From NCBI RefSeq assembly GCF_035989305.1, contig NZ_CP108514.1:2166001-2230000 (forward strand): a stretch of 64,000 nt of DNA, written 5' to 3'. Shown here piece by piece: positions 8,540-18,487 of this stretch. The notes under the pieces were generated by a model that was not told where the DNA came from, did not search any database, and saw only the letters and a program-made list of their open reading frames with translations. The stretch comes from Streptomyces sp. NBC_01233 (GTDB taxonomy: Bacteria > Actinomycetota > Actinomycetes > Streptomycetales > Streptomycetaceae). The stretch's first letter is position 1. Every line of letters starts with the position of its first letter. The position numbers and the translations under genes were made by a program.

Positions 8540-9607
8540 GTGCGTACCGACCAAATCCTGACCCGTCTGGAGCGGGTGTTCGCCCGGCTGGACCGGGAAC
8601 CAGAGCGACCGGCTCATCTGCAAACCCCGCAGATGAGCCGGCACCGCGTCGTACTCCTGGGATCGACCCTCGTCTTCTATCTCGCAATCGTGGTGGCCGT
8701 ACTGACCACTTCGTGGCTGGTCCGCCTGGACTGGCAGATCATGTTCTTCCGGCCCTACGAACAGTGGCCGCAGGTACACGCCTTCCTCGACTACCTCGTC
8801 GTGCTCGGCCAGCGCGGACCCACCGCGGTCATGGTCGCCGCCTGGCTCGGCTGGCGCTGCTGGCGCCAGCACACCCTCCGCCCGCTGATCACCCTCGGCG
8901 TGGCACTGCTCCTGCTCAACGTCACCGTCGGGTCCGTCAAGCTCGGTCTCGGCCGGCTCGGCCCGCACTACGCCACGGAGATCGGATCCGCCGAACTCTT
9001 CGCGGGCGGCGATATATTTCCTTCCGGCCACACCGCCAACGCCGTCGTGACCTGGGGGATCCTGGCCTACCTGGCCTCCACCGTGGTCACCCGGCGGGTG
9101 CTGTCCGTGGTGTCCGCCGTCGTCTCGCTGAGCGTCGGCGCCACCACCGTGTACCTCGGCACGCACTGGGTCAGCGACGTTCTGCTCGGCTGGTCCGCGG
9201 GTCTGCTGATCCTGCTGGCCCTGCCCTGGTTCGAGCCGCTCATCGCCCGGAGCGAGGCCTACGTCTTCGACCTGCGCGAGCTGCTGCGCCGCCGCGCCGA
9301 GACCGGACGGATGCCCGCGCCGGTCGTCTCCGCGCTCACGCCGCTGCTCTCCGCGGGCGGCAAATGGCAGCTGCGGCGCGTCGACGGCCCCGTCGCCGAG
9401 GAGCCGGTTCCGGTCCCCGCCGCGGCCGTTGCCGGCGCGGCGCACTCCCCGGCTCCCCGGCCCGCCCCGCACCCGGCCGCGGCCCGGCCGCACCTGATCC
9501 GCTCCGAGCGGACCCCGGTCACCCCGGTCGGCAGCCGCCGCCCGGCCCACACCGAGCGGGCCGCCGCCACCCGGGGGGCGGCCGCCCGGCCGATCGCCGG
9601 CGGCTGA
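8540..9607 (+). CDS. PAP2-family membrane phosphatase
   Basis: 355 aa. Predicted to dephosphorylate lipid phosphates (phosphatidate, undecaprenyl or polyprenyl pyrophosphate) at the membrane. Motif 1 is KLGLGRLGPH (K...R..P), motif 2 is FPSGHT with the catalytic-type His, and motif 3 is YLGTHWVSDVLLGW with the nucleophile His and its Asp. About five to six transmembrane segments occupy residues 38-245. The last 90 residues are a Pro/Ala-rich, probably disordered cytoplasmic tail. The start is GTG 8540, leaderless by context. An intrinsic terminator follows at 9653. The exact lipid substrate is unknown. Confidence 0.9.
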   Translation: MRTDQILTRLERVFARLDREPERPAHLQTPQMSRHRVVLLGSTLVFYLAIVVAVLTTSWLVRLDWQIMFFRPYEQWPQVHAFLDYLVVLGQRGPTAVMVAAWLGWRCWRQHTLRPLITLGVALLLLNVTVGSVKLGLGRLGPHYATEIGSAELFAGGDIFPSGHTANAVVTWGILAYLASTVVTRRVLSVVSAVVSLSVGATTVYLGTHWVSDVLLGWSAGLLILLALPWFEPLIARSEAYVFDLRELLRRRAETGRMPAPVVSALTPLLSAGGKWQLRRVDGPVAEEPVPVPAAAVAGAAHSPAPRPAPHPAAARPHLIRSERTPVTPVGSRRPAHTERAAATRGAAARPIAGG

Positions 9608-9652
9608 CGGATCCACCGCGGGTCGGTACGCACCACCTCACCCGCGACACGA

Positions 9653-9690
9653 GGCGGGCCCGGTCTCACCGACCGGGCCCGCCTTCGTCG
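9653..9690 (+). terminator. Intrinsic terminator after PAP2 gene
   Basis: 12-bp perfect stem (GGCGGGCCCGGT / ACCGGGCCCGCC), 7-nt loop, then TTCGTCGTT; 46 nt after the stop codon. Confidence 0.75.
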
Positions 9691-9890
9691 TTCGTCAGCG
9701 CCGCGCCCGGACGTTCGTCCGTCCCGGGTCACGCTTGTGTCACAGAATATCAACAGCCGCACATTGTTTTCCGAACCGCGACACGCCCGACGTGCAAGGA
9801 CTTTGGAATTTCCCCCGAGCGGCCCGGAATTCGTGGCGGACATTGCCACGGTCCTCATGGACCAGACCAGCTGAATCCCCCTCAGGTCCG

Positions 9891-10871
9891 CTACATTTCC
9901 TTCACTTCTCCTGGATCCACGGCCCTCCCCAGGAGATCCCGCGCGACCCTGATCCGGTCCGTCAGCTCCGGCGGCTCGACCACTTCGAACTCACAGCCGA
10001 GCAGCATGATGTGAATCACCAGAACGTCCAGGCTCACCGCCCCGGTGCGCAGCAGACAGCTCTGCCCGTCCACCGGTTCCAGGACTCCGTCGCTCGGCCC
10101 GACGATCCGTCCCGCCTCCTGCGCCGAAACCTTCAGCCGCACCACCGCACGGGCGGCGTACACCCGCTGCGACACCCCCTCGGAGACGTGCGCGGCAAGG
10201 TCCTCGGCGGGCGGCGGACGCGGGGTGAACCGCGGTCCGTGCGGCGGTCTGGGCTCGATCCGGTCGGCTCGGAAGGTCCGCCACGCGTCCCGGTCCAGGT
10301 CCCAGGCGACCAGGTACCAGCGCCGCTCGGTGCAGACCAGCCGGTGTGGCTCGACGGTGCGGCGGCTGACGGTGTCCTCGTGGTCCCGGTAGCCGAAGCG
10401 AAGCCGCTCACCGTCACGGCAGACGGAGGCCAGCTCGGTCAGCACCGAGGCGTCCACGGTGGACCGCTCGGCCCCCCGCAGCATCGGCACGGTGAACTCG
10501 TTGAGCGCGGACACCCGGCGCCGCAGCCGCGAAGGCAACACCTGCTCCAGCTTCGCGAGGGCGCGTACGGAGGCCTCCCCGATCCCCTCCACCCCGTTCC
10601 CCGCGGCGGTCCGCAGCCCGACGGCGACGGCCACGGCCTCGTCGTCGTCCAGCAGCAGCGGGGGCAGCTCGGCCCCCGCCCCCAGCTGGTAGCCGCCGCC
10701 GGTCCCCGGGCTGGCGTTCACCGGGTACCCCAGCTCCCGCAACCGGTCCACGTCGCGCCGGACCGTGCGCGCGGTGACCCCGAGGCGCTCCGCGAGATCG
10801 GCCCCGGTCCATTCGCGGTGGGCCTGCAACAGGGACAGGAGGCGCAGGAGTCGTGCGGAGGTGTCGAGCAT
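9891..10871 (-). CDS. WYL-domain transcriptional regulator (DeoR-type HTH)
   Basis: 326 aa. An N-terminal winged helix (RLLRLLSLLQAHREWTGADLAERL, recognition region VTARTVRRDVDRLRELGYPV) is followed by the linker GGGYQLGAGAELPPLLLDDDEAVAVAV. The ligand-sensing WYL domain at residues 140-215 contains the RRWYLVAWDLDRDAWRTFRADR motif, and the C-terminal WCX region ends at KEM. Many relatives act as ligand- or nucleic-acid-responsive repressors or activators. No target is evident: it stands alone, with intergenic DNA (9691-9890) downstream and the MTB12-like gene upstream-facing beyond 10937. Confidence 0.9.
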   Translation of the reverse strand: MLDTSARLLRLLSLLQAHREWTGADLAERLGVTARTVRRDVDRLRELGYPVNASPGTGGGYQLGAGAELPPLLLDDDEAVAVAVGLRTAAGNGVEGIGEASVRALAKLEQVLPSRLRRRVSALNEFTVPMLRGAERSTVDASVLTELASVCRDGERLRFGYRDHEDTVSRRTVEPHRLVCTERRWYLVAWDLDRDAWRTFRADRIEPRPPHGPRFTPRPPPAEDLAAHVSEGVSQRVYAARAVVRLKVSAQEAGRIVGPSDGVLEPVDGQSCLLRTGAVSLDVLVIHIMLLGCEFEVVEPPELTDRIRVARDLLGRAVDPGEVKEM

Positions 10872-10937
10872 TCCCCGAGTCTGCCAGCGGAGCCCGGCGG
10901 CGCGGAGCCGCGCGGAATCCGGCCGGGCAGCGGGGTC

Positions 10938-11471
10938 TCAGCAGGGCGGCGCCGGCGCGTCGTGGCCGCTGAGCTCGATCAGCCCGCACAGGCTCTTCAG
11001 CGACACCTTCCAGACCCCGTCGTCCAGCACCGCGACCCCCTTGCCGTCCTCCAGCGCCGGGATGCCGCTGACCATCAGGTCGTACGTCACCTTGGCCTCG
11101 GTGGGCGAGGTGAAGGTGATGTCCGTGATCTCCACGGAGGTCTCGGGGGCGTTGGCGTCGGCCCCGAAGAGGCCCAGCAGCACGGCGAGCGTCTCACCGT
11201 GCTGCAGCAGCTCGGCCTTCTCCTTGACGGAGGTCTCGGGGTCGAAGAAGGTGGCCCAGTTCTTCTCGATCTGCGCCTTGGCGGCCTCGGGGTCCGCCGG
11301 GCCGTCCACGGCCGGCACGGCGGCGGCCACGGCCGCCGGCGGGCCCGGGGATCCCCGTTCTCCCGGCCCGGAGGCCGGGGACCATCCCGCGACGGCCGGT
11401 ACGGCCAGCAGGACTGCGGCCGCCGCGCAGGCCGCGGCCCGAGGGTGTCTGCTCTGGACCATCTGACTCAC
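10938..11471 (-). CDS. Secreted MTB12-like low-molecular-weight antigen protein
   Basis: About 177 aa. A signal peptide (HPRAAACAAAAVLLAVPAVA) leads to a Pro/Gly linker, then a domain of about 110 residues (AAKAQIEKNWATFFDPETS..., ITDITFTSPTEAKVTYDLM..., VWKVSLKSLCGLIEL). This resembles the mycobacterial MTB12 / nuclear-transport-factor-2-like secreted antigens. Two Cys in the C-terminal part could form a disulphide. GTG 11471 (GGAG 6 nt upstream) is preferred; ATG 11462 is the alternative. Function unknown, possibly envelope-associated. It lies 107 bp downstream of the rpf-like gene on the same strand and may be co-transcribed. Confidence 0.75.
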   Translation of the reverse strand: MSQMVQSRHPRAAACAAAAVLLAVPAVAGWSPASGPGERGSPGPPAAVAAAVPAVDGPADPEAAKAQIEKNWATFFDPETSVKEKAELLQHGETLAVLLGLFGADANAPETSVEITDITFTSPTEAKVTYDLMVSGIPALEDGKGVAVLDDGVWKVSLKSLCGLIELSGHDAPAPPC

Positions 11472-11578
11472 CACCGGCTCCGAGCGAGCCGTTCGGCTCG
11501 GTGCTTCCAGGGTCAGTGCCTTCAGGGCATCCCGCAACGCGCGGACCTGCCGTGCCGGGCCGCGGCGATGCGGTGCTC

Positions 11579-12412
<834 letters not shown>

Positions 12413-12515
12413 TGCAGCCCCTTGCGGCCCCCTCCGGCCCGCCACGCGGCGGGTCACCGCACCCCACCCGGTCGGCCGACCCGCCCCCCCCTGCCCCAAA
12501 CGGCCATACCCAGCC

Positions 12516-12546
12516 GCCAACTGACCACAACCAGAAAACAGTTGGC
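12516..12546. promoter_or_regulatory. Inverted repeat GCCAACTG-N15-CAGTTGGC
   Basis: 8-bp perfect arms 15 nt apart in the divergent region between the rpf-like gene and the 268-aa gene, in a local AT-richer patch. Candidate operator; the regulator is unknown. The rest of 12413-12698 shows no gene. Confidence 0.45.
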
Positions 12547-12698
12547 ACGAAAACAACGCTCCAGTCGGACGGTTCACTCTTCCGGGGGCCCGGTTCGATT
12601 CCGTTCCCTCCAATGGCGTGACCCCCGCCGCCGCTCGTCCGTTGAGCCCGGCGAGCCGGGAGTCCCCCGGCCCCGCACCTATGCCGAGGAGCCACCCC

Positions 12699-13505
12699 GT
12701 GCCGCGCATGCTCGACGTCAGTGATGAGGTACGTGCCGAGATCGGTGACGAAGAAGCCGACAGGCTGCTCGTCGGCGAGGACGCGCCGCGCAGTTACGAC
12801 TGCACTTCCTGCCGCACTCCCGGCGACCCCGAGAACGACCGCACCAGCACGGTGCTGTTCGTCGGCGAGGAGACGGCCGTCCTCGCCTTCGCCCACGCCA
12901 CCTGCATCCCCTCGCAGGTCGTCTCCGTCTCGGAGGAGCAGCTCCAGGGTGCCGTCCGCAGCATCACCGGCGACAGCCCGGCGCCCGGCGCCGACGGCAA
13001 CGCCCCGCAGAACGTGCCCGGCGGCCAGGCGGTCCTCGGCATCACCAGCGGCCTGATCCTGATCGGCGGCGAGCTGCACCCGGCCCTGGTCGTCGAGCCG
13101 ACCGCGCCGATCGCCCGCCCCGGCAGCGACGGCCCGGGCGACGACTTCCTGCCGCTCCTCATCGAGCAGGGCTTCATCCCGGTCACCGACACCGCCGAGC
13201 TCCCCACCGTCCTGGGCGGCTGGTCGGTCCTGCTCGCCGGCGGCCAGCTGCACGCCGTGCTGCAGCCGGGCTCCGAGGGCGGCGGCCAGGTCGCCTGGTG
13301 GCAGGCGCACCAGGCGCTGTCGGTCACCGACGGCTGGCGCACCGCCGTCCAGAAGACCCAGCGCGTGCTCATCTACGCCGCCCCGGTCGGCTCCATCGGC
13401 CAGCAGCCCCGCGAGGACCTGCTGCGCGACGCGCTGGACAAGGCCGCCGCCGCGGGCAAGCTCGTGGCCGCCGCGATGCCCCTGGCGGGTTCGCCCGGCG
13501 CCTGA
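12699..13505 (+). CDS. Conserved actinobacterial protein with Cys-X2-Cys motif, function unknown
   Basis: 268 aa. GTG 12699 has GAGGAG 8 nt upstream. An acidic N-terminus (DVSDEVRAEIGDEEADRLLV) leads to CTSC...HATC (about residues 33-70), which could bind zinc. Two repeated-looking alpha/beta stretches follow (GLILIGGELHPALVVEPTAP; GGWSVLLAGGQLHAVLQP) and a C-terminal helical part (QPREDLLRDALDKAAAAGKLVAAAM). There are no transmembrane segments and no catalytic signature I recognise. The protein is clearly real by codon use and ribosome binding site. Divergent from the rpf-like gene. Confidence 0.75.
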   Translation: MPRMLDVSDEVRAEIGDEEADRLLVGEDAPRSYDCTSCRTPGDPENDRTSTVLFVGEETAVLAFAHATCIPSQVVSVSEEQLQGAVRSITGDSPAPGADGNAPQNVPGGQAVLGITSGLILIGGELHPALVVEPTAPIARPGSDGPGDDFLPLLIEQGFIPVTDTAELPTVLGGWSVLLAGGQLHAVLQPGSEGGGQVAWWQAHQALSVTDGWRTAVQKTQRVLIYAAPVGSIGQQPREDLLRDALDKAAAAGKLVAAAMPLAGSPGA

Positions 13506-13658
13506 CCGAGGCGGTACCGGAACGGCCGCCAGCCCCCTGACGAGGGGGCCCGGCGGCGTGCGCCGGGGGTGTGCGGTCCGTCCCGCGCACCCCCGGCGAT
13601 CTGCGTTTCCTCCCCTGTCACCCCGCATCCGCAAGCCGTCGGTTTCGTTGGCTGATAC

Positions 13659-14078
13659 GTGCATTCATACGACTCCTCCCGCGCCCCGTCCTATCCGAGC
13701 ACCGTCCCCGCGATGCGCCCCGTACGCGACCGGGACAGCGCACCGGCCGTCTCGCACACCCCGATCTACGACACGCTGTACTCGGAGTACCTGCGTGCCT
13801 TCCGGGCCCTGCCGGGCGACCGTTCGGGCGAGGAGGACCTCGGGTTCACGGCCTTCTCCTACGGGAGCTCCTACACCGGCGGCGCCGGCTCGTACGGCAG
13901 CGGCTGGAGCGGTTCCGCGTGGCAGCGGACCGACGACTGGCAGCCCTCGTACACCCCCCAGCCGCAGCCGGCGTACGCGTACGCGGGCCCCTCCGGATAC
14001 GCCGGCGGGCGGCAGCACCAGACCGGGATGACGCACATCCCGGCGGCCCTGCCGCCCGCTCCTCGCCGGGGCTACTGA
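13659..14078 (+). CDS. Small Tyr/Ser/Gly-rich protein, DUF6643-like
   Basis: 139 aa. An ordered-looking segment at residues 33-58 (HTPIYDTLYSEYLRAFRALP) carries the TPIYD motif seen in Streptomyces DUF6643-type proteins. The rest is low complexity (YGSSYTGG, SYTPQPQPAYAYAGPSGYAGG). GTG 13659 is the only in-frame start before the motif that fits, and it lacks a ribosome binding site. It is convergent with der (37 bp apart). No enzymatic feature; possibly a scaffold or developmental protein, which is speculation. Confidence 0.65.
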   Translation: MHSYDSSRAPSYPSTVPAMRPVRDRDSAPAVSHTPIYDTLYSEYLRAFRALPGDRSGEEDLGFTAFSYGSSYTGGAGSYGSGWSGSAWQRTDDWQPSYTPQPQPAYAYAGPSGYAGGRQHQTGMTHIPAALPPAPRRGY

Positions 14079-14115
14079 CCCCGGACAGCGCTTCCGCGCA
14101 CCGCTGCTCGCGCTG

Positions 14116-15579
14116 CTACTTCTTCTTCTTGTACTGGGCGCCGCGCTTCTCGCGCACCCGCACCGAGATGTGGATCGGGGTGCCCTCGAAGCCGAACTCC
14201 TCGCGCAGACGTCGCTCGATGAAGCGGCGGTAGCCGTGCTCCAGGAAGCCGGAGGCGAAGAGGACGAACCGCGGCGGCTTGCTGCCCGCCTGGGTCCCGA
14301 ACAGGATGCGGGGCTGCTTGCCGCCGCGGATCGGGTGCGGGTGGGCGGCGACGACCTCGCCGAGGAAGGCGTTCAGCCGGCCGGTGGGGACGCGCGTCTC
14401 CCAGCCCGCGAGGGCGGTCTCGATCGCCGGGACCAGCTTCTCCATGTGGCGGCCGGTGAGCGCAGAGACGTTCACGCGAGGCGCCCAGGCGACCTGCTGC
14501 ATCTCGGTCTCGATCTCGCGCTCGAGGTAGTAGCGGCGCTCCTCGTCGAGCTCGTCCCACTTGTTGTACGCGATGACGATCGCGCGGCCGGCCTCGACGG
14601 CCATGGTGATGATGCGCTGGTCCTGGACGCTGATCGTCTCGGTGGTGTCGATCAGGATGACCGCCACCTCCGCCTTCTCGACGGCGGCGGCCGTGCGCAG
14701 GGAGGCGTAGTAGTCGGCGCCCTGCTGCAGGTGGACCTTCTTGCGGATGCCGGCGGTGTCGACGAACTTCCAGGTGATGCCGCCGAGCTCGATCAGCTCG
14801 TCGACCGGGTCGCGGGTGGTGCCGGCCAGCTCGTTGACGACGACACGGTCCTCCTTCGCGACCTTGTTGAGCAGCGAGGACTTGCCGACGTTCGGACGGC
14901 CGATCAGCGCGATCCGGCGCGGGCCGCCGGGGACGGCGCCGCCGAAGGTCTGCGCGGGAGCCTCGGGCAGGGCCTCCAGGACGGCGTCGAGCATGTCGCC
15001 GGTGCCGCGGCCGTGCAGCGAGGAGACCGGGTGCGGCATGCCGAGGCCGAGCGACCACAGGGAGGCCGCGTCGGCCTCGCCGCTCTGGCCGTCGACCTTG
15101 TTGGCGCACAGCACGACGGGCTTGCCCGCCTTGCGCAGCAGCCGTACGACGGCCTCGTCGGTGTCGGTGGCGCCGACCTTGGAGTCGACGACGAAGACGA
15201 CCGCGTCGGCGGCCTCGATGGCGTATTCGGCCTGGGCGGCGACGGAGGCGTCGATGCCGAGGACGTCCTGCTCCCAGCCGCCGGTGTCGACGACCTTGAA
15301 GCGGCGGCCGGCCCATTCGGCCTCGTACGTGACGCGGTCGCGGGTGACGCCGGGCTTGTCCTCGACGACCGCCTCGCGGCGGCCGATGATCCGGTTCACC
15401 AGGGTCGACTTGCCGACGTTCGGGCGGCCCACGACGGCGAGGACGGGCAGCGGGCCGTGGCCCGCCTCCTCGATGGCGCCTTCGACCTCCTCGATGTCGA
15501 AGCCCTCTTCCGCGGCGAGCTCCATGAACTCCGCGTACTCGGCATCGCCAAGTGCTCCGTGGTCGTGCTGGTCGTTCAT
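14116..15579 (-). CDS. der: Ribosome biogenesis GTPase Der (EngA)
   Basis: 487 aa, essential double GTPase that matures the 50S subunit. G domain 1: G1 [10 protein letters not shown]3 DTGGWE, G4 ANKVD. G domain 2: G1 [11 protein letters not shown]3 DTAGIRKK, G4 NKWDEL. The C-terminal KH-like domain ([33 protein letters not shown], ending RAQYKKKK-like) binds rRNA. A 45-residue acidic N-terminal extension ([22 protein letters not shown]) is common in actinomycetes. Start ATG 15579. It is the last gene of the tyrA/cmk/plsC/der run on the minus strand, 75 bp after plsC. Confidence 0.98.
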   Translation of the reverse strand: MNDQHDHGALGDAEYAEFMELAAEEGFDIEEVEGAIEEAGHGPLPVLAVVGRPNVGKSTLVNRIIGRREAVVEDKPGVTRDRVTYEAEWAGRRFKVVDTGGWEQDVLGIDASVAAQAEYAIEAADAVVFVVDSKVGATDTDEAVVRLLRKAGKPVVLCANKVDGQSGEADAASLWSLGLGMPHPVSSLHGRGTGDMLDAVLEALPEAPAQTFGGAVPGGPRRIALIGRPNVGKSSLLNKVAKEDRVVVNELAGTTRDPVDELIELGGITWKFVDTAGIRKKVHLQQGADYYASLRTAAAVEKAEVAVILIDTTETISVQDQRIITMAVEAGRAIVIAYNKWDELDEERRYYLEREIETEMQQVAWAPRVNVSALTGRHMEKLVPAIETALAGWETRVPTGRLNAFLGEVVAAHPHPIRGGKQPRILFGTQAGSKPPRFVLFASGFLEHGYRRFIERRLREEFGFEGTPIHISVRVREKRGAQYKKKK

Positions 15580-15654
15580 GAAGTCCGTTCCTCGTCGTTC
15601 GTGGTGGTCGGTGGTACCCGCGCAGCGCGGTTCCACTACTGGTTCAAGTCTCGC

Positions 15655-16302
15655 TCAGCGCCCGGTGAGGCGCTTGGCGTCGGCCAGGTGGGCGGTCAGC
15701 CGGTCCTGGATGCGTGTGGTGGCCTCGTCCATCGCGGTACGGGTACGTCGGCCCGTGCCGTCGCCGGCGTCGAAGGCGGAGCCGAAGACGACGTCGACCC
15801 GGCTCTTGAAGGGCGGCAGCCCCGGGATCAGCTTTCCGCGGTTCTCGCTGCTGCCGAGGACGGCCACGGGCACGATGGGCGCTCCGCTGCGGACCGCGAA
15901 GTACGCGAGACCCGCGCGCAGCGAGGCGAAGTCCCCCTCGCCGCGGGTGCCCTCGGGGAAGATCCCCAGGGCCCCTCCGTTGTCGAGCACCTTCAGGGCG
16001 CGGCCTATCGCCGTCCGGTCGGCGCCGGTGCGGTCGACCTTGACCTGCCCGATCCCGTCGAGGAAGGGGCCGAGCGGGCCGACGTACGCTTCCTTCTTGA
16101 TCAGGAAGTGCAGGGGCCGCGGCGCGGTGCCCATGACCATCGGGCCGTCTATGTTGTGCGAGTGGTTCACGGCGAGGATCACGGGACCGGAGGCGGGCAC
16201 CTTCCAGGCGCCCAGTACGCGCGGCTTCCACAGCCCGTACATGAGCCCGATGCCGATGCGCCTGCCGACCGCCGCACCCGTGAGGGAGGGCGATTCGCTC
16301 AC
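15655..16302 (-). CDS. 1-acyl-sn-glycerol-3-phosphate acyltransferase (PlsC family)
   Basis: 215 aa. Acylates lysophosphatidate (or a related lysolipid) at the membrane. Catalytic block I is NHSHNID (H-X4-D); block III is FPEGTRGEGDF, followed by PIVPVAVLG. A hydrophobic N-terminal stretch may anchor it. GTG 16302 overlaps the cmk stop as GTGA, so translation is probably coupled to cmk. This acyltransferase-cmk-der linkage is common in actinobacteria. Confidence 0.93.
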   Translation of the reverse strand: MSESPSLTGAAVGRRIGIGLMYGLWKPRVLGAWKVPASGPVILAVNHSHNIDGPMVMGTAPRPLHFLIKKEAYVGPLGPFLDGIGQVKVDRTGADRTAIGRALKVLDNGGALGIFPEGTRGEGDFASLRAGLAYFAVRSGAPIVPVAVLGSSENRGKLIPGLPPFKSRVDVVFGSAFDAGDGTGRRTRTAMDEATTRIQDRLTAHLADAKRLTGR

Positions 16303-17006
16303 TTGCGGCCCGCCCGCTTCTCTTCGACCAGGGTCACGACGCATTCGATCACCCGGTCGAGCGTGAGCTCGGTGGTGTCCACCTCGACGGCGTCGTCGGC
16401 CTTGGCCAGCGGGGAGGTCTTGCGGCCGGAGTCGGCCGCGTCGCGCTTGATCAGCGCCTCCTTGGTGGCCGCCAGGTCGGTGGCCTCCTTGCCGCGGAGC
16501 TCTCCGCTGCGCCGGGCGGCCCGCGCCCCGGCGGAGGCGGTCAGGAAGATCTTGAGGTCGGCGTCGGGCAGGACGGTGGTGCCGATGTCCCGGCCCTCGA
16601 CGACGATCCCGTCGGCCTCCAGGGCCGCCGCGGCGGCGATGGAGCGCTGCAGCTCGGTGATCAGGGTGCGCACCTCGGGGACCGCGCTGACGGCGCTGAC
16701 CTTGGAGGTGACCTCCTGGGTCCGGATCGGCCCGGCGGCGTCCAGCCCGTCGACGGTGATCGTGGGGCCGGCCGGATCGGTGCCGGACACGATGGACGGC
16801 TTGCCGGCGGCGACCGCGACGGCCTGCGGGTCGTCGGTGTCGACACCGTTGGTGATCATCCACCAGGTGATGGCCCGGTACTGGGCACCGGTGTCCAGGT
16901 AGCGCAGCCCGAGCTTGGCGGCCACGGCCTTGGAGGTGCTGGACTTGCCCGTGCCGGAGGGACCGTCGATGGCGACGATCACGGCGGACGGAGCTGCGGT
17001 TTCCAC
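16299..17006 (-). CDS. cmk: Cytidylate kinase
   Basis: 235 aa. Phosphorylates CMP/dCMP with ATP. P-loop GPSGTGKSSTSK at residues 15-26; CMP-binding YLDTGAQYRAITWWMI and VVEGRDIGTTVLPDADLKIFL; LID region ARRSGELRGKEA and KRDAADSGRKTSPL. GTG 17006 with GGAAGG about 11 nt upstream. Its 3' end overlaps plsC by 4 bp. Confidence 0.97.
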   Translation of the reverse strand: METAAPSAVIVAIDGPSGTGKSSTSKAVAAKLGLRYLDTGAQYRAITWWMITNGVDTDDPQAVAVAAGKPSIVSGTDPAGPTITVDGLDAAGPIRTQEVTSKVSAVSAVPEVRTLITELQRSIAAAAALEADGIVVEGRDIGTTVLPDADLKIFLTASAGARAARRSGELRGKEATDLAATKEALIKRDAADSGRKTSPLAKADDAVEVDTTELTLDRVIECVVTLVEEKRAGRK

Positions 17007-17129
17007 GGTGCGGGCACCTTCCTGGTTGCGCGTACGTGTCCGGGCGCGGCAAAACGCCCCTCCCCAAGGTTACCGGCCCCCCGACAGCTCCCGGCCCCGC
17101 CCTGCATTTCGGCTTCGCCGCACCGTCCG

Positions 17130-17200
17130 GCCCCGCGGGCGTTCGAGGCGTGGGGGATCCTCCCCGGACGGAGTCCGGGGAGGATCCCGGGCCGAGCCCC
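17130..17200. repeat. Dispersed 3'-flank repeat, diverged copy
   Basis: GGCCCCGCGGGCGTTCGAGG followed by GGGGGATCCTCCCC-GGACGGAGTCC-GGGGAGGATCCC, a strong palindrome between tyrA (stop 17267) and cmk (start 17006). It fills most of the 260-bp gap and may end tyrA transcripts, so cmk may also have its own promoter. Confidence 0.65.
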
Positions 17201-17266
17201 GATCCTCGTCCGCGGCGAAACCCTGGCCCTGATAAGGGCAGAGCCCCCGGCGGCGGCACCGCACCG

Positions 17267-18355
17267 CTACTGCTGCCGCAGCGCCCAGCCCCGTTCCCGC
17301 AGCTCGGCCGTCAGGCCGGCCACCGCCCGCGGCTCCACCATCAGCTGCACGAGCCCCGCCTGCTGCCCCGTCGCGTGCTCGATCCGCACGTCCTCGATGT
17401 TGACCCCCGCCCGCCCCGCATCGGCGAAGATCCGCGCCAGCTCCCCCGGCTGGTCGCTGATGAGCACGGCCACCATCTCGTAGACCGTCGGCGCCGCGCC
17501 GTGCTTGCCCGGCACCCGCACCCGGCCCGCGTTCCCGCGCCGCAGCACGTCCTCGATGCCCGCCGCGCCGCCGCGCCGCTTCTCCACGTCGGCCGACTGG
17601 AGGCCCCGCAGCGCCTCCACGGTCTCCTCCAGGTCGGCCGCGATCCCGGCGAGGACGTCGGCCACCGGTCCCGGGTTGGCCGAGAGGATCTCGACCCACA
17701 TCCGGGGGTCGGAGGCCGCGATCCGGGTCACGTCCCTTATGCCCTGCCCGCACAGCCGGACCGCCGTCTCGTCGGCCTCCTCCAGCCGGGCCGCGACCAT
17801 GCTGGAGACCAGCTGCGGGGTGTGCGAGACGAGCGCCACCGCCCGGTCGTGCGCGTCCGCGTCCATCACCACGGGGACGGCCCGGCACAGGGCCACCAGC
17901 TCCAGCGCGAGGTTCAGCACCTCGTGTTCGGTGTCCCGGGTCGGGGTCAGCACCCACGGGCGGCCCTCGAAGAGGTCCGCGGTGGCGGCGAGCGGTCCCG
18001 ACTGCTCCTTGCCCGCCATCGGGTGCGTCCCGATGTACGCGGCGAGGTCGACGCCGAGCGCCGCCAGCTCCCGCCGCGGACCGCCCTTGACGCTGGCCAC
18101 GTCCACGTAGGCCCGCGCCGCCTTGCGTCCGATCAGGTCGGCCAGGGTCGCCGCCACGTGGGCCGGCGGTACGGCGACGATCGCGAGGTCGACCTGGCCC
18201 TGGGGCGCCTCGTCGGTGCCGGCCCCGAGGGCGGCCGCCGTGCGGGCCCGGTCCGGGTCGTGGTCGGCGAGGTGCACGGTGATCCCGCGCGCCGCCAGGG
18301 CGAGCGCCGCGGAGGTGCCGATCAGTCCGGTTCCGATGACGACGGCAGTTCTCAC
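17267..18355 (-). CDS. tyrA: Prephenate dehydrogenase
   Basis: 362 aa. Oxidative decarboxylation of prephenate in tyrosine synthesis. Rossmann nucleotide-binding motif IGTGLIGTSAALALAARG at residues 7-24; catalytic His region GTHPMAGKEQSGP; helical dimerisation domain with HDRAVALVSHTPQLVSS. A C-terminal ACT-like domain (about residues 285-362, MVAVLISDQPGELARIFADAG) suggests allosteric control by an aromatic amino acid. GTG 18355 with GGAG 6 nt upstream. Confidence 0.96.
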   Translation of the reverse strand: MRTAVVIGTGLIGTSAALALAARGITVHLADHDPDRARTAAALGAGTDEAPQGQVDLAIVAVPPAHVAATLADLIGRKAARAYVDVASVKGGPRRELAALGVDLAAYIGTHPMAGKEQSGPLAATADLFEGRPWVLTPTRDTEHEVLNLALELVALCRAVPVVMDADAHDRAVALVSHTPQLVSSMVAARLEEADETAVRLCGQGIRDVTRIAASDPRMWVEILSANPGPVADVLAGIAADLEETVEALRGLQSADVEKRRGGAAGIEDVLRRGNAGRVRVPGKHGAAPTVYEMVAVLISDQPGELARIFADAGRAGVNIEDVRIEHATGQQAGLVQLMVEPRAVAGLTAELRERGWALRQQ

Positions 18356-18426
18356 GGGCGCTCCAGGGTTGCGTACGGCACGGTGACGGGACTGCCTGGC
18401 CAGGGTAGCCAGAGCGGACGCGCGAA

Positions 18427-18463
18427 GGCCCGGCGGTCCGTCCGGTGGGACGGCGGCCGGGCC
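18427..18463 (-). terminator. Two-part hairpin terminator after DUF937 gene
   Basis: Outer stem GGCCCGGC/GCCGGGCC and inner stem CCGTCC/GGACGG, 25 nt beyond the DUF937 stop on the minus strand. No T-run. Confidence 0.6.
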
Positions 18464-18487
18464 CTGACGGACCGTCGTCCGCGACGG

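Noticed and set aside
14170..16902. 910-codon plus-strand open frame opposite der/plsC/cmk
   Set aside because: Antisense shadow of three well-recognised genes.
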